From Archangium gephyra (GTDB taxonomy: Bacteria > Myxococcota > Myxococcia > Myxococcales > Myxococcaceae): 64,000 nt of DNA. The translations under genes were made by a program, and so were the position numbers. The stretch is from the NCBI GenBank assembly GCA_003243425.1, contig QFQP01000001.1:1-64000 (forward strand). The letters are read 5' to 3'. Every line of letters begins with the position of its first letter. Within the stretch, counting starts at the first letter, position 1. Below the pieces are notes generated by a model, which did not search any database, was not told where the DNA came from, and saw nothing but the letters and a program-made list of their open reading frames with translations. Positions 1-10,300 of the stretch are shown here, in pieces.

Positions 1-210
1 GTGCATCCCCGCTACAGATCATCTCCACGTGTTTCGTGTCGATCCCGTCGTGGCAGTTATGCGGATCAGCTCTCTAGCTTCCTCGGGCGCGGTGTCGCGA
101 CAGTCGATGATGAGTCCCGTCAGGCGGCTGTGGTGCATGCGCCCAGCGTCATGCCGACCCGCCGCGCAGGCAACCACCCGTCACGTCGGTAGCAGCGTGC
201 TGGCGAGAGC
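1..210. other. No recognisable gene at the left edge
   Basis: The first 210 bases hold only short open frames on either strand, with no start site, family motif or RNA signature that I can support. The stretch lies downstream of the globin gene on the minus strand. It may contain its terminator or the edge of a gene outside the window. Confidence 0.4.
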
Positions 211-651
211 TCACTCCGGAGCATTCCTCAGGAACTCCGCGACCTCCGCGAAGCGCGCGTCGAGGAAGGTGCGCACCCCGCCGGTGATGTTCTTCGCGTC
301 CATCGCGCGCGTCATCGAACGCAGCCACGCGTCGCGCTGGGCGACGTTCACCAGCACCCGCGCGTGACGCATGCGCAGGCGGGGGTGCCCGTGCTTCTCG
401 ATGTACTCTTGCGGCCCGCCGAGCCACCCGACGAGGAACATCGCGAAGCGTTCTCGCGACTCGCGCGAGATCTTCCCCGGCGAGTCCTGACGGTGAACGG
501 CGGTGAGCTCCGGCTCGTGCAGCTCCATCTGGTCATAGAACTCGTTGGCCAGCTCCATGACCGCAGCCGTGCCACCGAGCTGATGCCACGGCGTGTCTTC
601 TGGCGCTGGAGTCCAGTTGTCGCCGCCACCTGTTCGCAGCTTCACCGCCAT
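211..651 (-). CDS. Group II truncated haemoglobin (GlbO-like)
   Basis: A 146-residue haem protein expected to bind O2 or NO in the cytoplasm. Aligned from memory to Mycobacterium GlbO, the family core is clear: the Leu-Gly-Gly-Pro segment near residues 77-80, then Gly-His-Pro-Arg-Leu-Arg-Met-Arg-His at 88-96, where His96 would be the proximal F8 ligand. Trp109 in Arg-Asp-Ala-Trp-Leu is the group II G8 tryptophan and Tyr39 the B10 tyrosine. The CD1 position, often Tyr in GlbO, appears to be His53. The N-terminus is about 20 residues longer than GlbO. The gene ends just 5 bases before the stop of the M3 peptidase gene, which lies upstream on the same strand, so the two are probably co-transcribed. 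Class is confident; the physiological ligand is not known. Confidence 0.9.
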   Translation of the reverse strand: MAVKLRTGGGDNWTPAPEDTPWHQLGGTAAVMELANEFYDQMELHEPELTAVHRQDSPGKISRESRERFAMFLVGWLGGPQEYIEKHGHPRLRMRHARVLVNVAQRDAWLRSMTRAMDAKNITGGVRTFLDARFAEVAEFLRNAPE

Positions 652-655
652 GACG

Positions 656-2668
656 TCACTTCCCGTCGAGCCACGCCTGGAAGGCGTCGAACGAGTACGG
701 CCGGCCGAGGAACTCGTTGACCAACGCGCCGGCTTCCCGGCTGCCGCCGGGCTCGAGCACCGTCTTGCGGTACTGCGTGGCGACGGTCGGGTTGAGCAGG
801 CCCTTCGCGCGGAACTGAGTCAGCAGGTCCTTCGCGATGACGGTGCTCCACTGGTACGTGTAATAGATGGCCGAGTAGCCATCGAGGTGGCCAAAGCCCA
901 GCTCGAAGTGCGTGCCCGGCGCCCATTCACGACGGAACGGCAGGAACTTCTCCTGCACTTCCTTGAGCACGTCGGTGGTGTCGAAGCCCGGCGCGCGATC
1001 GTGCAGCGACAGCGAGACCGCCGAGAGGAAGAACTGACGGCGGGTGTCGACGCCCACGCCGAACTCCTTCGCGCGCTTCAGTTGATCCACCAGCGCCTCG
1101 GGGATGACCTCGCCGGTCTTGTGGTGCTTCGCGAAGGTCTTGAGCACCGTGCCATCGAGCGGCCACTCCTGCAGCAGCATCGACGGCACTTCGACGAAGT
1201 CCCACTCCGTGCGAATGCCCGACACGCCTGCCCACTGCTGACGGCCCGCGAAGATCTCGTGCAGCAGGTGACCGAACTCGTGGAAGAAGGTCTCGACCTC
1301 CGAGTGCTGCATGAGCTCGCCGTCGCGCGGGAAGTTGCAGACCAGCGCGCCTTCCGGGAGCGCCTTGCCCGCCACGCCGGTGGTCATGCCGAACTGGGCC
1401 GCGTGCTTGTACTTGCCCTCGCGCGGGTGCATGTCGAGGTGAATGCGGCCGAGCAGCTTGTCGCCCTCGAAGATGTCGAAGGTCTCGACGTCGGGGTGCC
1501 ACACCTTCGCTTCGGGCACCTTCACGTAGCGAATGCCGAAGATGGTGCTCGTGGTGTCCATCACGCCCTTCTTCACGGCGCCGTATTCGAAGTACGCGCG
1601 CAGGGCCTGCGTATCGAGCCCGTACGACTCGGCCTTCACGCGGTCTTCGTAGAACTGGTGCTCCCACGGCTCGACGCTCGTGGCGTTGGGCACGTCCTTC
1701 TTCTTGCGCTCGAGCAGCATCGCCATGTCCTTCTTCGCGCGCGCTTCGGTCGCGAGGCGCCCCTTCTCGATGAAGTCGCGCGCAGCGTCGGCGGTCTTCA
1801 CCATCTTGGTCTCGGTGACGTACGCGGCCCAGTTCGGGTACCCGAGCAGCGTCGCCAGCTCGTAGCGCCTGGCCAGCAGCGTCTTGAGCACTTCGACGTT
1901 CTGCGGGTACGCGCGCTCGCGGTACGCCCGCCAGAGCGCTTCGCGGGCCTTCGTGCTCTTCGCGTAGATCATCGCCGGCAGGTAGTCGGGCGTGTTGGTG
2001 GTCACGGTGACCTTGCCGTTCGTCGCGGGGTGCGCCGCGAGCCAGTCGGCGGGCAGGCCTTCGAGCTCGCGCACGTCGAGCTCGACCTTGCGAACGTCGT
2101 CACGGATGTTGCGACCGAAGGTCTGGCCCAGCTTCACCAGCTCTTCGTTGAGCGACTTCACTTTGGCGCGCGTGGCTTCGTCGCGGTCGACACCGGCGCG
2201 GCGGAACTCACGCAGCGACTTGAAGAGCCAGAACGCGCCGACCGGGTCGAGCGACTTCTGCTCGACCTTCGAGAGCGCGTCGTACAGCCCGCGATCGAGC
2301 GAGAGTTCGACGTCGAAGGCCGAGAGCTTCTGCTCGCAGCCCTCACACGCCTCGCGGAACTTCTCGTCGGGGTTCACTTCCTTCCCGAGGCCGGCGCGCG
2401 CGCCCATGTTCCCGGTGATGGTGACGACCTCGTCATAGAGCGCGAGCACCTTCGCGTCGTTGCCGGCGGGGAGCGACTTCAGCTCGTTGACGGCGGCGCG
2501 CGCACGCTCGAGCGTGGCATCACACGTCGCGGTGAAGTCGGCAGCAGTTCCAGACAGCAGAGAAGCGGCCTTCGGCGTCTCGTTCAGCGTCGGCATCTCG
2601 GTGTTTCCCTTCGACGAGGAGGTCGTCGCGCAACCACACAGCAGCGCGAGCGGCAGGAGGTATTTCAT
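656..2668 (-). CDS. M3-family zinc oligopeptidase, lipoprotein
   Basis: A thimet-oligopeptidase-like (M3) metallopeptidase of about 670 residues that cleaves short peptides. The zinc site His-Glu-Phe-Gly-His is near residue 462, followed by Leu-Leu-His, and the third ligand is likely the Glu of Phe-Val-Glu-Val-Pro-Ser about 25 residues later. I choose the ATG at 2668 because it gives a short Lys-Tyr-Leu-Leu signal ending in a lipobox, Leu-Leu-Cys-Gly-Cys, followed by a Ser/Thr linker. An upstream in-frame ATG at 2692 would add eight mostly basic residues. A lipoprotein M3 enzyme suggests peptide breakdown in the periplasm or at the cell surface, unlike the cytosolic enteric enzymes. The globin gene follows after 4 bases. 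Confidence 0.92.
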   Translation of the reverse strand: MKYLLPLALLCGCATTSSSKGNTEMPTLNETPKAASLLSGTAADFTATCDATLERARAAVNELKSLPAGNDAKVLALYDEVVTITGNMGARAGLGKEVNPDEKFREACEGCEQKLSAFDVELSLDRGLYDALSKVEQKSLDPVGAFWLFKSLREFRRAGVDRDEATRAKVKSLNEELVKLGQTFGRNIRDDVRKVELDVRELEGLPADWLAAHPATNGKVTVTTNTPDYLPAMIYAKSTKAREALWRAYRERAYPQNVEVLKTLLARRYELATLLGYPNWAAYVTETKMVKTADAARDFIEKGRLATEARAKKDMAMLLERKKKDVPNATSVEPWEHQFYEDRVKAESYGLDTQALRAYFEYGAVKKGVMDTTSTIFGIRYVKVPEAKVWHPDVETFDIFEGDKLLGRIHLDMHPREGKYKHAAQFGMTTGVAGKALPEGALVCNFPRDGELMQHSEVETFFHEFGHLLHEIFAGRQQWAGVSGIRTEWDFVEVPSMLLQEWPLDGTVLKTFAKHHKTGEVIPEALVDQLKRAKEFGVGVDTRRQFFLSAVSLSLHDRAPGFDTTDVLKEVQEKFLPFRREWAPGTHFELGFGHLDGYSAIYYTYQWSTVIAKDLLTQFRAKGLLNPTVATQYRKTVLEPGGSREAGALVNEFLGRPYSFDAFQAWLDGK

Positions 2669-2884
2669 GCGCCTCACATACCGCCGCGTCACGCGCGGAG
2701 CGTGGTGTTTTCACTCCCGCTGTCTGGTCGGCACGGTGTGCACGGTGGGCAGCGGACCAACGTGACCACTCGCGTGCTCAGGTGTGTGGAGACAACGCTG
2801 CTCCATTTGGCCCCGAAGGGTTCGTAACCGCGCAGACTCGCTCGACGAGTCGGAATGGCCACGTGCTTGCAAACGGGCGCACGC

Positions 2885-4960
2885 ATGAGCGCGCGGCTGC
2901 TGGGACTCTTCGTGCTGGTGCTGAGCGGTTGCGAGGCGGTGGTGTCTGGTGAACCGCTCGTTGGCATCGGTGGCGGGCCGGAGGTCGTCGACCCCAACAA
3001 TCCTCACGACCCGAACGCGCCGGTCACGCCCGTGGAGGTCGACGTCTGTCGCGCTGACCTCGTCGACGTGGGGCGCGTGACGGTGCGTCGGCTCAACCGC
3101 ACCGAATACGACAACACCATGCGCGACCTGCTGGGCGTGACCAACAGCCCGGCCAACGACTTCCCCGCCGACGACTTCGGGCACGGCTTCGACAACCAGG
3201 GAGACGTGTTGAGCACCGCGCCGGTGCTGGTCGAGAAGTACGACGCGGCGGCGCTGAAGCTCGCGCGCGACACCATTGCGGCCGCGTACACGGCGGGTTC
3301 CATCGCGCGCACCGACGGCGCCGACATGACCTCGACCACCGGTGGCGCGAGTGGCGCGAATGGCTGGAACCTCTTCACCAACGGTCGTCTCACGCGCTCC
3401 TTCACCGTGACCAGCGCGGGCGCGCACACCTTCCGCGCGCGTGCGTACGAGACGCCGGCCGGCACCGACCGCGCGAAGATGGCCTTCATCGTCGACGGGG
3501 TTCGTCAGGGCGCGCTGGTCGACGTCGCCGCGTTGCAGGCGTCGCCGCAGACGTACACGCGACAGCTCAACCTCACCGCCGGCACGCACACCATCGGCGT
3601 GGAGTTCACCAACGACTTCTACGAAGACCCCAACGACCGAAACCTCATCGTCGAGTGGTTCGAGGTCGAAGCGCCAGCGCGCGTTCGCGTGGCGGCCGAT
3701 GCGCGCGTCTTCACCTGCGACCCGTTTTCGGGCGCCCCGTGCGTGCGCACCATCGTGAACACCTTCGCGCGCAAGGCGTGGCGGCGGCCGCTCGCTGACG
3801 CCGAGGTCGACCGCCTCGTTGCGCTGGTCGGCATCGCGACCTCGAATGGCGACGACGTGATGAAGGGCCTCGAGCTGGCGTTGCACGCCACGTTGCTCTC
3901 GCCGCACTTCCTCTTCCGCATCGAGCAGGACGTGAACCAAGCGCCGCGACCACTCGACGACCACGAGCTGGCCGCGCGTCTGTCGTACTTCCTGTGGGCC
4001 TCGGCACCCGACGCTGAGCTGCTCGCGCTCGCCGACGAAGGAACGCTGCGCGCGCAGCTGCCCGCACAGGTCACGCGCATGCTCGCCGACCCGAAAGCCG
4101 AGACGCTGGCGACGCAGTTTGCGGGCAACTGGTTGTGGAGCCGCGCGGTCGAAGAAGCGTCACCGGACCCGGTGCTCTTCGCGTCGGTGAACGAAGTGCT
4201 CAAGCACGACATGCAGCGGCAGACGCAGGAGTTCTTCAAGACGTTCTACCGGGAAGATCGCAGCGCGCTCGAGCTGCTCACCGCAGAAGACACGTTCTTG
4301 AACGACCGGCTCGCTGCGCACTACGGCCTGCCGTTGCCCGGCTCCACCGAGCTCACGCGTGTGCCGCAGGTCCCCGAGCTGCGACGCGGGCTGCTCGGTC
4401 AGGCCGGCTTCCTCACCGTCACCTCGCAGCCCACGCGCACCTCACCGGTCAAGCGCGGCAAGTGGGTGATGGCGCAGCTGCTGTGCATGGAGCCGCCGCC
4501 GCCGCCGGCCAACGTCGAAGCGTTCACCGAGGCGACCAACCCCACCGGCACGTTGCGCGAGCAGTTCGAAGCGCATCGCTCCAAACCGGAGTGCAAGGGC
4601 TGCCACCAGATGATGGACCCCATCGGCTTCGGTCTCGAGAACTTCGACGCGGTGGGCCGCTACCGCACCGAAGACAACGGCGGCTTCGCCATCGACAGCA
4701 CGGGGGAGCTCGTCGATGGCCGCAGCTTCTCGGGCCCGGCGCAGCTGTCGGCCACCCTGAGCGCAGACCCCGCGTTCACGCAGTGCATGGCGCGCCAGCT
4801 CTTCACGTACGCGCTCGGCCGCGCGCCGGTCGCGGGAGATCGCTGCACGCTCAAGCAGATGAACGCCGCGTTCGCGCAGAGCGGCTACCGGCTCCCCGCG
4901 CTCATCACGGCGCTGGTGACGAGCGACACCTTCACGCAGCGCCGCGGAGAGAACCGATGA
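2885..4960 (+). CDS. DUF1592/DUF1588-family lipoprotein with haem-type CxxCH
   Basis: A protein of about 691 residues with the domain order known from planctomycete and myxobacterial DUF1587-DUF1595-DUF1592-DUF1588-DUF1585 proteins. A DUF1587 motif (Arg-Arg-Leu-Asn-Arg-Thr-Glu-Tyr) lies near residue 65, a carbohydrate-binding-like beta domain near 150-255, DUF1592 near 335-460, DUF1588 with Cys-Lys-Gly-Cys-His near residue 570, and DUF1585 at the end. The CxxCH could bind haem c. I prefer the start at 2885 because it gives a lipoprotein signal ending Leu-Ser-Gly-Cys; an in-frame ATG lies at 2855. The stop overlaps the start of the DUF1552 gene by four bases, the classic pairing of these families. 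The pair is thought to act on polymers at the cell surface, but the reaction is unproven. Confidence 0.88.
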   Translation: MSARLLGLFVLVLSGCEAVVSGEPLVGIGGGPEVVDPNNPHDPNAPVTPVEVDVCRADLVDVGRVTVRRLNRTEYDNTMRDLLGVTNSPANDFPADDFGHGFDNQGDVLSTAPVLVEKYDAAALKLARDTIAAAYTAGSIARTDGADMTSTTGGASGANGWNLFTNGRLTRSFTVTSAGAHTFRARAYETPAGTDRAKMAFIVDGVRQGALVDVAALQASPQTYTRQLNLTAGTHTIGVEFTNDFYEDPNDRNLIVEWFEVEAPARVRVAADARVFTCDPFSGAPCVRTIVNTFARKAWRRPLADAEVDRLVALVGIATSNGDDVMKGLELALHATLLSPHFLFRIEQDVNQAPRPLDDHELAARLSYFLWASAPDAELLALADEGTLRAQLPAQVTRMLADPKAETLATQFAGNWLWSRAVEEASPDPVLFASVNEVLKHDMQRQTQEFFKTFYREDRSALELLTAEDTFLNDRLAAHYGLPLPGSTELTRVPQVPELRRGLLGQAGFLTVTSQPTRTSPVKRGKWVMAQLLCMEPPPPPANVEAFTEATNPTGTLREQFEAHRSKPECKGCHQMMDPIGFGLENFDAVGRYRTEDNGGFAIDSTGELVDGRSFSGPAQLSATLSADPAFTQCMARQLFTYALGRAPVAGDRCTLKQMNAAFAQSGYRLPALITALVTSDTFTQRRGENR

Positions 4961-6315
4961 GCCGCTTCACGTTGTCCCGTCGCACGTTGCTCCGTGGCCT
5001 CGGCACCGCGCTCGCGCTGCCTTCGCTCGAGGCGATGTTGCCGTCGGTCGCCTTCGCGCAGACCATGACGCCGCGGCGCTTCGTCGCGTTCTACGTGCCG
5101 TGCGGCATTCGCATGAACAAGTGGACGCCCGCGACGACCGGCGCCAACTACACGCTCACCTCGATTCTCTCGCCGCTCGGCGCGTCGGGTTCACTGGCTT
5201 CGGTGAAGGAAGACACGCTGGTGCTCACCGGCCTCGCCAATCGCCCCGCGCGCCCCGACGGCCCCGGCGACCACGCGTCGGGCACGGGGGCCTTCATCAC
5301 CAACGCGCACCCGTTCAAGACCAACGGCGCCAACATCAAGAACGGCATCTCGTTCGACCAGGTGTTGGCGAACGCGTGGCGCGGCAAGACCCGCTTCGCG
5401 TCACTCGAGCTGGGCATCGACGGCGGCGCGGCCTCGGGCGACTGTGATTCCGGCTACTCGTGTGCGTACGCGCGAAACATCGCGTGGGCCTCCGACACGC
5501 AGCCGCTGGCGAAGGAGACCAACCCGCAGTCGGTGTTCGACCGCATGTTCGCGGGCGTCGACCCGAACCAGACCGCGCAGGCCGTCGCGAAGCGGAAGCT
5601 GTATCGGCAAAGCGTGTTGGACGCCGTCAAGGAAGACTCGACGTCGCTGCAGCAGCGGCTGGGCGCCACCGACAAGCGGAAGCTCGACGAGTACATGACC
5701 GGCGTGCGCGACCTCGAAGTGCGCATCGCGTCGGAGCAGCCGTCGTCGTGCTCGCCCGGCGTGCGGCCCGGAGGCTGGACCGACATTCGCGACAAGGCTG
5801 ATCAGATGCTCGACCTCATCGCGTTCGCCTTTCAGTGCGATCTCACGCGCTCCGTCACGTACATGCAGCAGAACGCGGGCAGCAATTACGTGTACCGCTT
5901 CCTCAACGTCGGCGGCTCGCCCATCAGCGAAGGGCATCACTCGCTCTCGCACCACGGCGGGAACGTCGAGAAGAACGACGCGCTCGAGGCCATCGGCCGC
6001 TGGGAAGTCGAACAGTTCGCGAAGCTCGCGCGCAAGTTGAAGGGCATTCGCGAAGCCGACGGCTCGACGGTGCTCGACAACTCGGCGCTCTTCTTCTCGA
6101 GCGAGATTGAAGATGGCGATTCGCACAGCCACTTCAACATGCCGATTCTCGTCGCGGGCAAAGCGGGCGGGGCGCTGCGGCCCGGCCAGCATCAGCGCTA
6201 CGCCGACCAGCCGTCGGTGGGAAACCTCTTCGTGACCCTCGCGCAGGCGCTCGGGGTGTCGTCGGTCACGCAGTTCGGCGACAGCACCGGCACGTTGCCC
6301 GGCATCACGATGTGA
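4957..6315 (+). CDS. DUF1552 protein, Tat-exported
   Basis: A 452-residue DUF1552 family protein. The N-terminus has a twin-arginine signal (Ser-Arg-Arg-Thr-Leu-Leu-Arg) followed by a hydrophobic stretch and an Ala-Phe-Ala cleavage site near residue 34, so it is probably folded before export and may carry a cofactor. The family is related to sulfatase-like DUF1501 proteins; a His-His/Ser-His-His region near residues 328-335 and an Asp/Glu-rich segment near 385-392 are candidate metal sites. The ATG sits inside the stop of the DUF1592 gene (ATGA overlap), so the two are translationally coupled and probably act together. The long open frame upstream in this phase is a shadow of DUF1592. The 3' end overlaps the convergent epimerase-like gene by 11 bases. 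Confidence 0.88.
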   Translation: MSRFTLSRRTLLRGLGTALALPSLEAMLPSVAFAQTMTPRRFVAFYVPCGIRMNKWTPATTGANYTLTSILSPLGASGSLASVKEDTLVLTGLANRPARPDGPGDHASGTGAFITNAHPFKTNGANIKNGISFDQVLANAWRGKTRFASLELGIDGGAASGDCDSGYSCAYARNIAWASDTQPLAKETNPQSVFDRMFAGVDPNQTAQAVAKRKLYRQSVLDAVKEDSTSLQQRLGATDKRKLDEYMTGVRDLEVRIASEQPSSCSPGVRPGGWTDIRDKADQMLDLIAFAFQCDLTRSVTYMQQNAGSNYVYRFLNVGGSPISEGHHSLSHHGGNVEKNDALEAIGRWEVEQFAKLARKLKGIREADGSTVLDNSALFFSSEIEDGDSHSHFNMPILVAGKAGGALRPGQHQRYADQPSVGNLFVTLAQALGVSSVTQFGDSTGTLPGITM

Positions 6316-7270
6316 CGCGGCGCCGGTGGGCGAGCAGCTTGCCCAGCAGCCCGACCGCGGTCTCTTCGAGCGCGGTGATGAACGTCGCGCCGCGTTCTTC
6401 ACGAAAGGCCTGGCGCACGGCCTCTTCGAAGTGTTGCCGTGGCGGCGCGCCGATGAGCGACCAGTAGCGCTCGTCTTTCGGCAGCAGGTCTGAAGTGAAG
6501 CCTTCGACCAGCTCGCGCGACAGCCCGAAGTCTCCGCGCGTGACGAGCTTGAGCCACAGCGACGAGAGCGACGGCGTGAGAAACGGCACGCCCAGCATCG
6601 GTACGTGACGACCATCGAGCGCGGCCACGCGGCGGAAGATGTCGGCGCCGGTGAGCGTGTCGGGGCCGGGAATGTCGAACCACTCGGACTGGGGAAGCTG
6701 CAGCTCGAGCGCGCCGGTCAGCGCGGTGACGACGTCGTCGATGGCCACCGGTCGGGTCTTCGATTCGGTCCACTTCGGCAACACCATCGCGGGCAAGCGC
6801 AGCGAGAGGTCACGCACCAACTGCCACGACGCGCTGCCCGCGCCGATGATCATCGAGGCGCGCAATTCGAGCGTCGGCACCGGCCCGCTGCGCAGCAGTT
6901 CGCCGACGCGCAGCCGGCTCGCGAGGTGCTCCGACGGCGGGCCGCTCGGTTCGACACCACCGAGGTAGATGATGCGCTTCACGCCCGCGGCCTTCGCCAG
7001 GTGTGAGAGCAGCTGCGCTTCGTCGGCTTCTTTCTTCGCGTAGCCCGCGCCGCCGCTCATCTCGTGCACGAGCAGATAGACGACGTCGATGTCGTCGAGC
7101 GCGGCTCGCAGCTCCGACGACTTCGAAATGTCGCCGCGCAGCCACTCGACGTTGGGCTCGCTCGCGTGCTTCTTGCGGCTCAACGCGCGCACGTGGTGGC
7201 CGCGCTGCGTGAGCTCGGGAATGAGTCGAGTGCCGACGAACCCGGTCGCGCCGGTGACGAGAATCCGCAT
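6305..7270 (-). CDS. NAD(P)-binding epimerase/NmrA-like protein
   Basis: An atypical short-chain dehydrogenase of about 321 residues. The Rossmann nucleotide loop Gly-Ala-Thr-Gly-Phe-Val-Gly begins at residue 7, directly after a beta strand, followed by Thr-Arg-Leu. The catalytic Tyr-x-x-x-Lys of classical SDRs is replaced by a Tyr-Leu-Gly-Gly-Val segment, as in NmrA or complex I NDUFA9-like proteins that sense or bind NAD(P). The ATG at 7270 is preferred over 7306 because it opens the Rossmann strand and has an AGAGAGG ribosome site. Substrate unknown. Confidence 0.82.
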   Translation of the reverse strand: MRILVTGATGFVGTRLIPELTQRGHHVRALSRKKHASEPNVEWLRGDISKSSELRAALDDIDVVYLLVHEMSGGAGYAKKEADEAQLLSHLAKAAGVKRIIYLGGVEPSGPPSEHLASRLRVGELLRSGPVPTLELRASMIIGAGSASWQLVRDLSLRLPAMVLPKWTESKTRPVAIDDVVTALTGALELQLPQSEWFDIPGPDTLTGADIFRRVAALDGRHVPMLGVPFLTPSLSSLWLKLVTRGDFGLSRELVEGFTSDLLPKDERYWSLIGAPPRQHFEEAVRQAFREERGATFITALEETAVGLLGKLLAHRRRVTS

Positions 7271-7339
7271 GAGCCTCTCTTCACTGCGAATTTGCCGCGC
7301 CGCCACTGATGTTACGAATCAGCGCGGTTCGGGCACTGC

Positions 7340-10300
7340 TCAGTGCTCGTCGCCGTGCAGGATCAGATCGGCGATCGCCTGCACGAGCTGCTCACGCGTG
7401 GGCACGATGAACGGCCCCTTCACCTTCGCGGGCGCGCTCAACGGCTGGCCGGGCTTCAACGGGAAGTCGTCGTACTTCCCCGACCCATCACCATCGATGA
7501 GGATCGCGTTGCTCCACGCCATCGCCTTGCTGCCGTGCAGCGGCGACATCGAACGGCCGTTGAGCGACCTCGCCATGCCGACGAACCACGTGTCACCCGT
7601 GACCGTGACCTCGAAGGTCTCGGTGAGGTGCACACGGCGCAGATTCCCCGCGCCCGCGACCGGCTCCAGCGTCACCGCCGACGGGTCCAGGTCCTTCTTC
7701 TGGAGAATGCGACCTTCCGGCCACTCGGCATTCTCGATGCCGTTGACCGCTTCACGGCCCGGCGCGTGCGAGTAGAGCTCGACGCGATCCAGCTGCATCC
7801 ATTCGAGGCCCTGCACGTCGACCGTGAAGCGGACTTTTTCTCCGTTTGCCGCCGACAAGGTGCCGCCGATGTCGAACACCGGGCCCGTGGGGTTGCCCTG
7901 CGCGTCGAGCTTCTGAGCAGTGAACGAGAGAATCGGGCCGTTGCTGACGAACAACTTCTGCGCCTTCACCGCGTCTGAGAACGCCTGCGGGGTGAACGAG
8001 CCCACCGCGTCGGTGCCGACCTTCGCCCACGTGCGCGCGTAGCCGCCGGTGTCGCTGAACGAGCTGTGTGAATCGGACACGCCCGACGACGCGCGCACCG
8101 TGCCGCGCGAGAGGAACGTCATCCAGTCGTTCATCACCGACCAGCTCGCCGTGGGCCCGTTGGCGACCTCGACGAGATCGAAGCCATCGCCGAAGAGCTT
8201 CGTATCGTTCGCGGTCGCCGCGGGATCCGCCGCCATGTTGTAGTCGGCCGGGTTGCCCTTGCTGGCCAGGGTCGCGGTGTCGACCTTCAGCAACGTCAGC
8301 GAGCCACCGCTGCTGCGCGGGTGGTTGAGCTGCACGGTCGCAGCCGGCCACTTCTCTTTGATGCCGGCGAACACCTGCGGCATGCGCAAGGTGGGCGCGT
8401 CTTCACCGCCGGCGTGATCGAACGCGCCACCGTTGGGAACGCTGTCGTCGCGGGTCAGGGGAAACGCGTTGAAGTGACCGTGCGTGAAGCTGGTGACCTC
8501 TTCACCCACCATGGTGGCGATGACGTCTTGCGCGCCGAGCTCACGCACGACTGGCGCGTAATCGAAGATGTATTCGTGGTCGGTCGACAGCAGCACGTCG
8601 ACGCCTTCGGCGAGGAAGTTCGCGGCGCGCAGCCAGTTGCCGACCGCGCTGTCGGAGCTGAAGTACGCGTGCACGTGGAGGTCGGCCGACATCCACCCCG
8701 TGGTGTCGACGATGCGACCGAGCGTGGCGTTCACGCTGCCATCGGCCGTGCGCAGGTCGACGCGGTGGCCGCTCGCAGGCCAGGTGTCGGGCCACGTCGA
8801 ATATTCGGGGCCGCGTGAGACCACGACGTCGTACTCGCCCGGAGGCAACGTCAACGTCGTGTCGCCGCTCACCGGCACGTAGGCAATCGCCGCCGAGCCC
8901 AGCGCCGGGTAGTCGAGCAGCACGTGCTGCTTGTAGGTGTCGGCGTTGAACGGGCACGCACCACCGGCGCAGAACACCGTCACCTTCGCGGGAATGCGCG
9001 CGCCGCCGACGTCACGCACCGAGACATTCAAGGTGCGGCCTTCGCCGAGCGTCACCGTCGCGGCAGCGTCGGCACCGGCGGTCACGTTCAACTGCACGGG
9101 CGCTCCCACGAGGTGACCCTGCTTCGCGGCGCTCAACGTGTACGTGCCGGCCGCGAGCTTCGTCGTCGCCTGGCCCGAGGCGTCGGCCTCGAGCAGGCCG
9201 ATCATGCGCGCGCCCTGAAGAACGGTGACGCGCGCGTCAGGCGAGGTGGTGACGTTCACGGTGCTCAGCGGCGTGCCGTCGATTTCCTTGAACACCGCAT
9301 CGACGCCGGCGAGGTCGCGACCGATGGCGAAGTCGCGCAGGTACAGGCGCTGCTCCTTCGCGCGAACGTTGAACGTGCCGGGCCGCGAGCGCGCGTCGGC
9401 GTTGGTCCACGAGAGCAGGCCGTCGAGCGATTCACCTTCGACCATGGTGCCCAGCACGCCGCCGTAGCCGAGCACTGCGTTGGCTTCGACGGGCGTGTTC
9501 AGGTCGGAGAACGACATCGAGCGCAGGCCGTAGGCCACGTTGTCGCCCTGCACACCGAACCACTTGGAAGGCGCGATGGTGCAGTTGTTCGACACGTCGG
9601 GCTTCGGGAGCCCGAGCCCATTGCCGCAGGGGCCGGAGTTGAAGATCTCGAAGGCGCCCACATCGAGCAGCTCGATGAGCGGCATCAGCGCCGGCGCGTC
9701 ACCGTCGTTGCAGAAGGCGCTCAACATGCGCACGCGCGATTCGCCCGGCGAGAGCACGTAGTAGGTGGTGGTGCGCACCGGCAGCGGCTTCGTGGGGTCG
9801 ACCACGAACTTCACGTTCAAGCCGGCGACGTTCTGAATGAGCGACTCGATGTTGAGCAGGTCGTGCGGCACGTCGACCCCCGTGGCCGCCACGATGGCCG
9901 GGCCGCCAGTCGAGCCGTCGTTGATGACCTCGACCTCCTTCACGCTGGGCAGACGGCCGAACGCATAGAAGAGCCCCATGCGGCCGAACGAGTCGCGGCC
10001 TTCACCGCCGCCGCGCTGCAGGTCGGCGTCGATGATGCCGCCACCCGACAGGAGCGGACCCACGCTGCGGCCCGGCTGCTCGATGATGACGCGCACCTTG
10101 TCGTTCTGAAGAAGAACGTCGCCGGTACGGCCCTGCGCGTTCTCGCCGCCGATCAGCTGCTCCGCCGAGGTGATGAACGCCGCCGACGAGCCGCTTCCGT
10201 CCTGCTTGAAATAGCCGGTGCCCGCGAGGTCGACCTGACACCTGTTGCCTGCGTCGGGAACGCCGCTGCCGCCGCCGGGCTTGGGGCACGCGAAGAGGAA

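Noticed and set aside
1..192. Short frame open at the left edge
   Set aside because: No homology signal; Ser/Arg-rich composition typical of chance frames.
593..2827. Open frame of 744 codons on the plus strand
   Set aside because: It is the shadow of the M3 peptidase gene; Arg/Val/Glu-rich composition and no family motif.
4135..4956. Upstream extension of the DUF1552 frame
   Set aside because: It overlaps DUF1592 and reads as Arg/His-rich shadow; the Tat signal marks the start at 4957.
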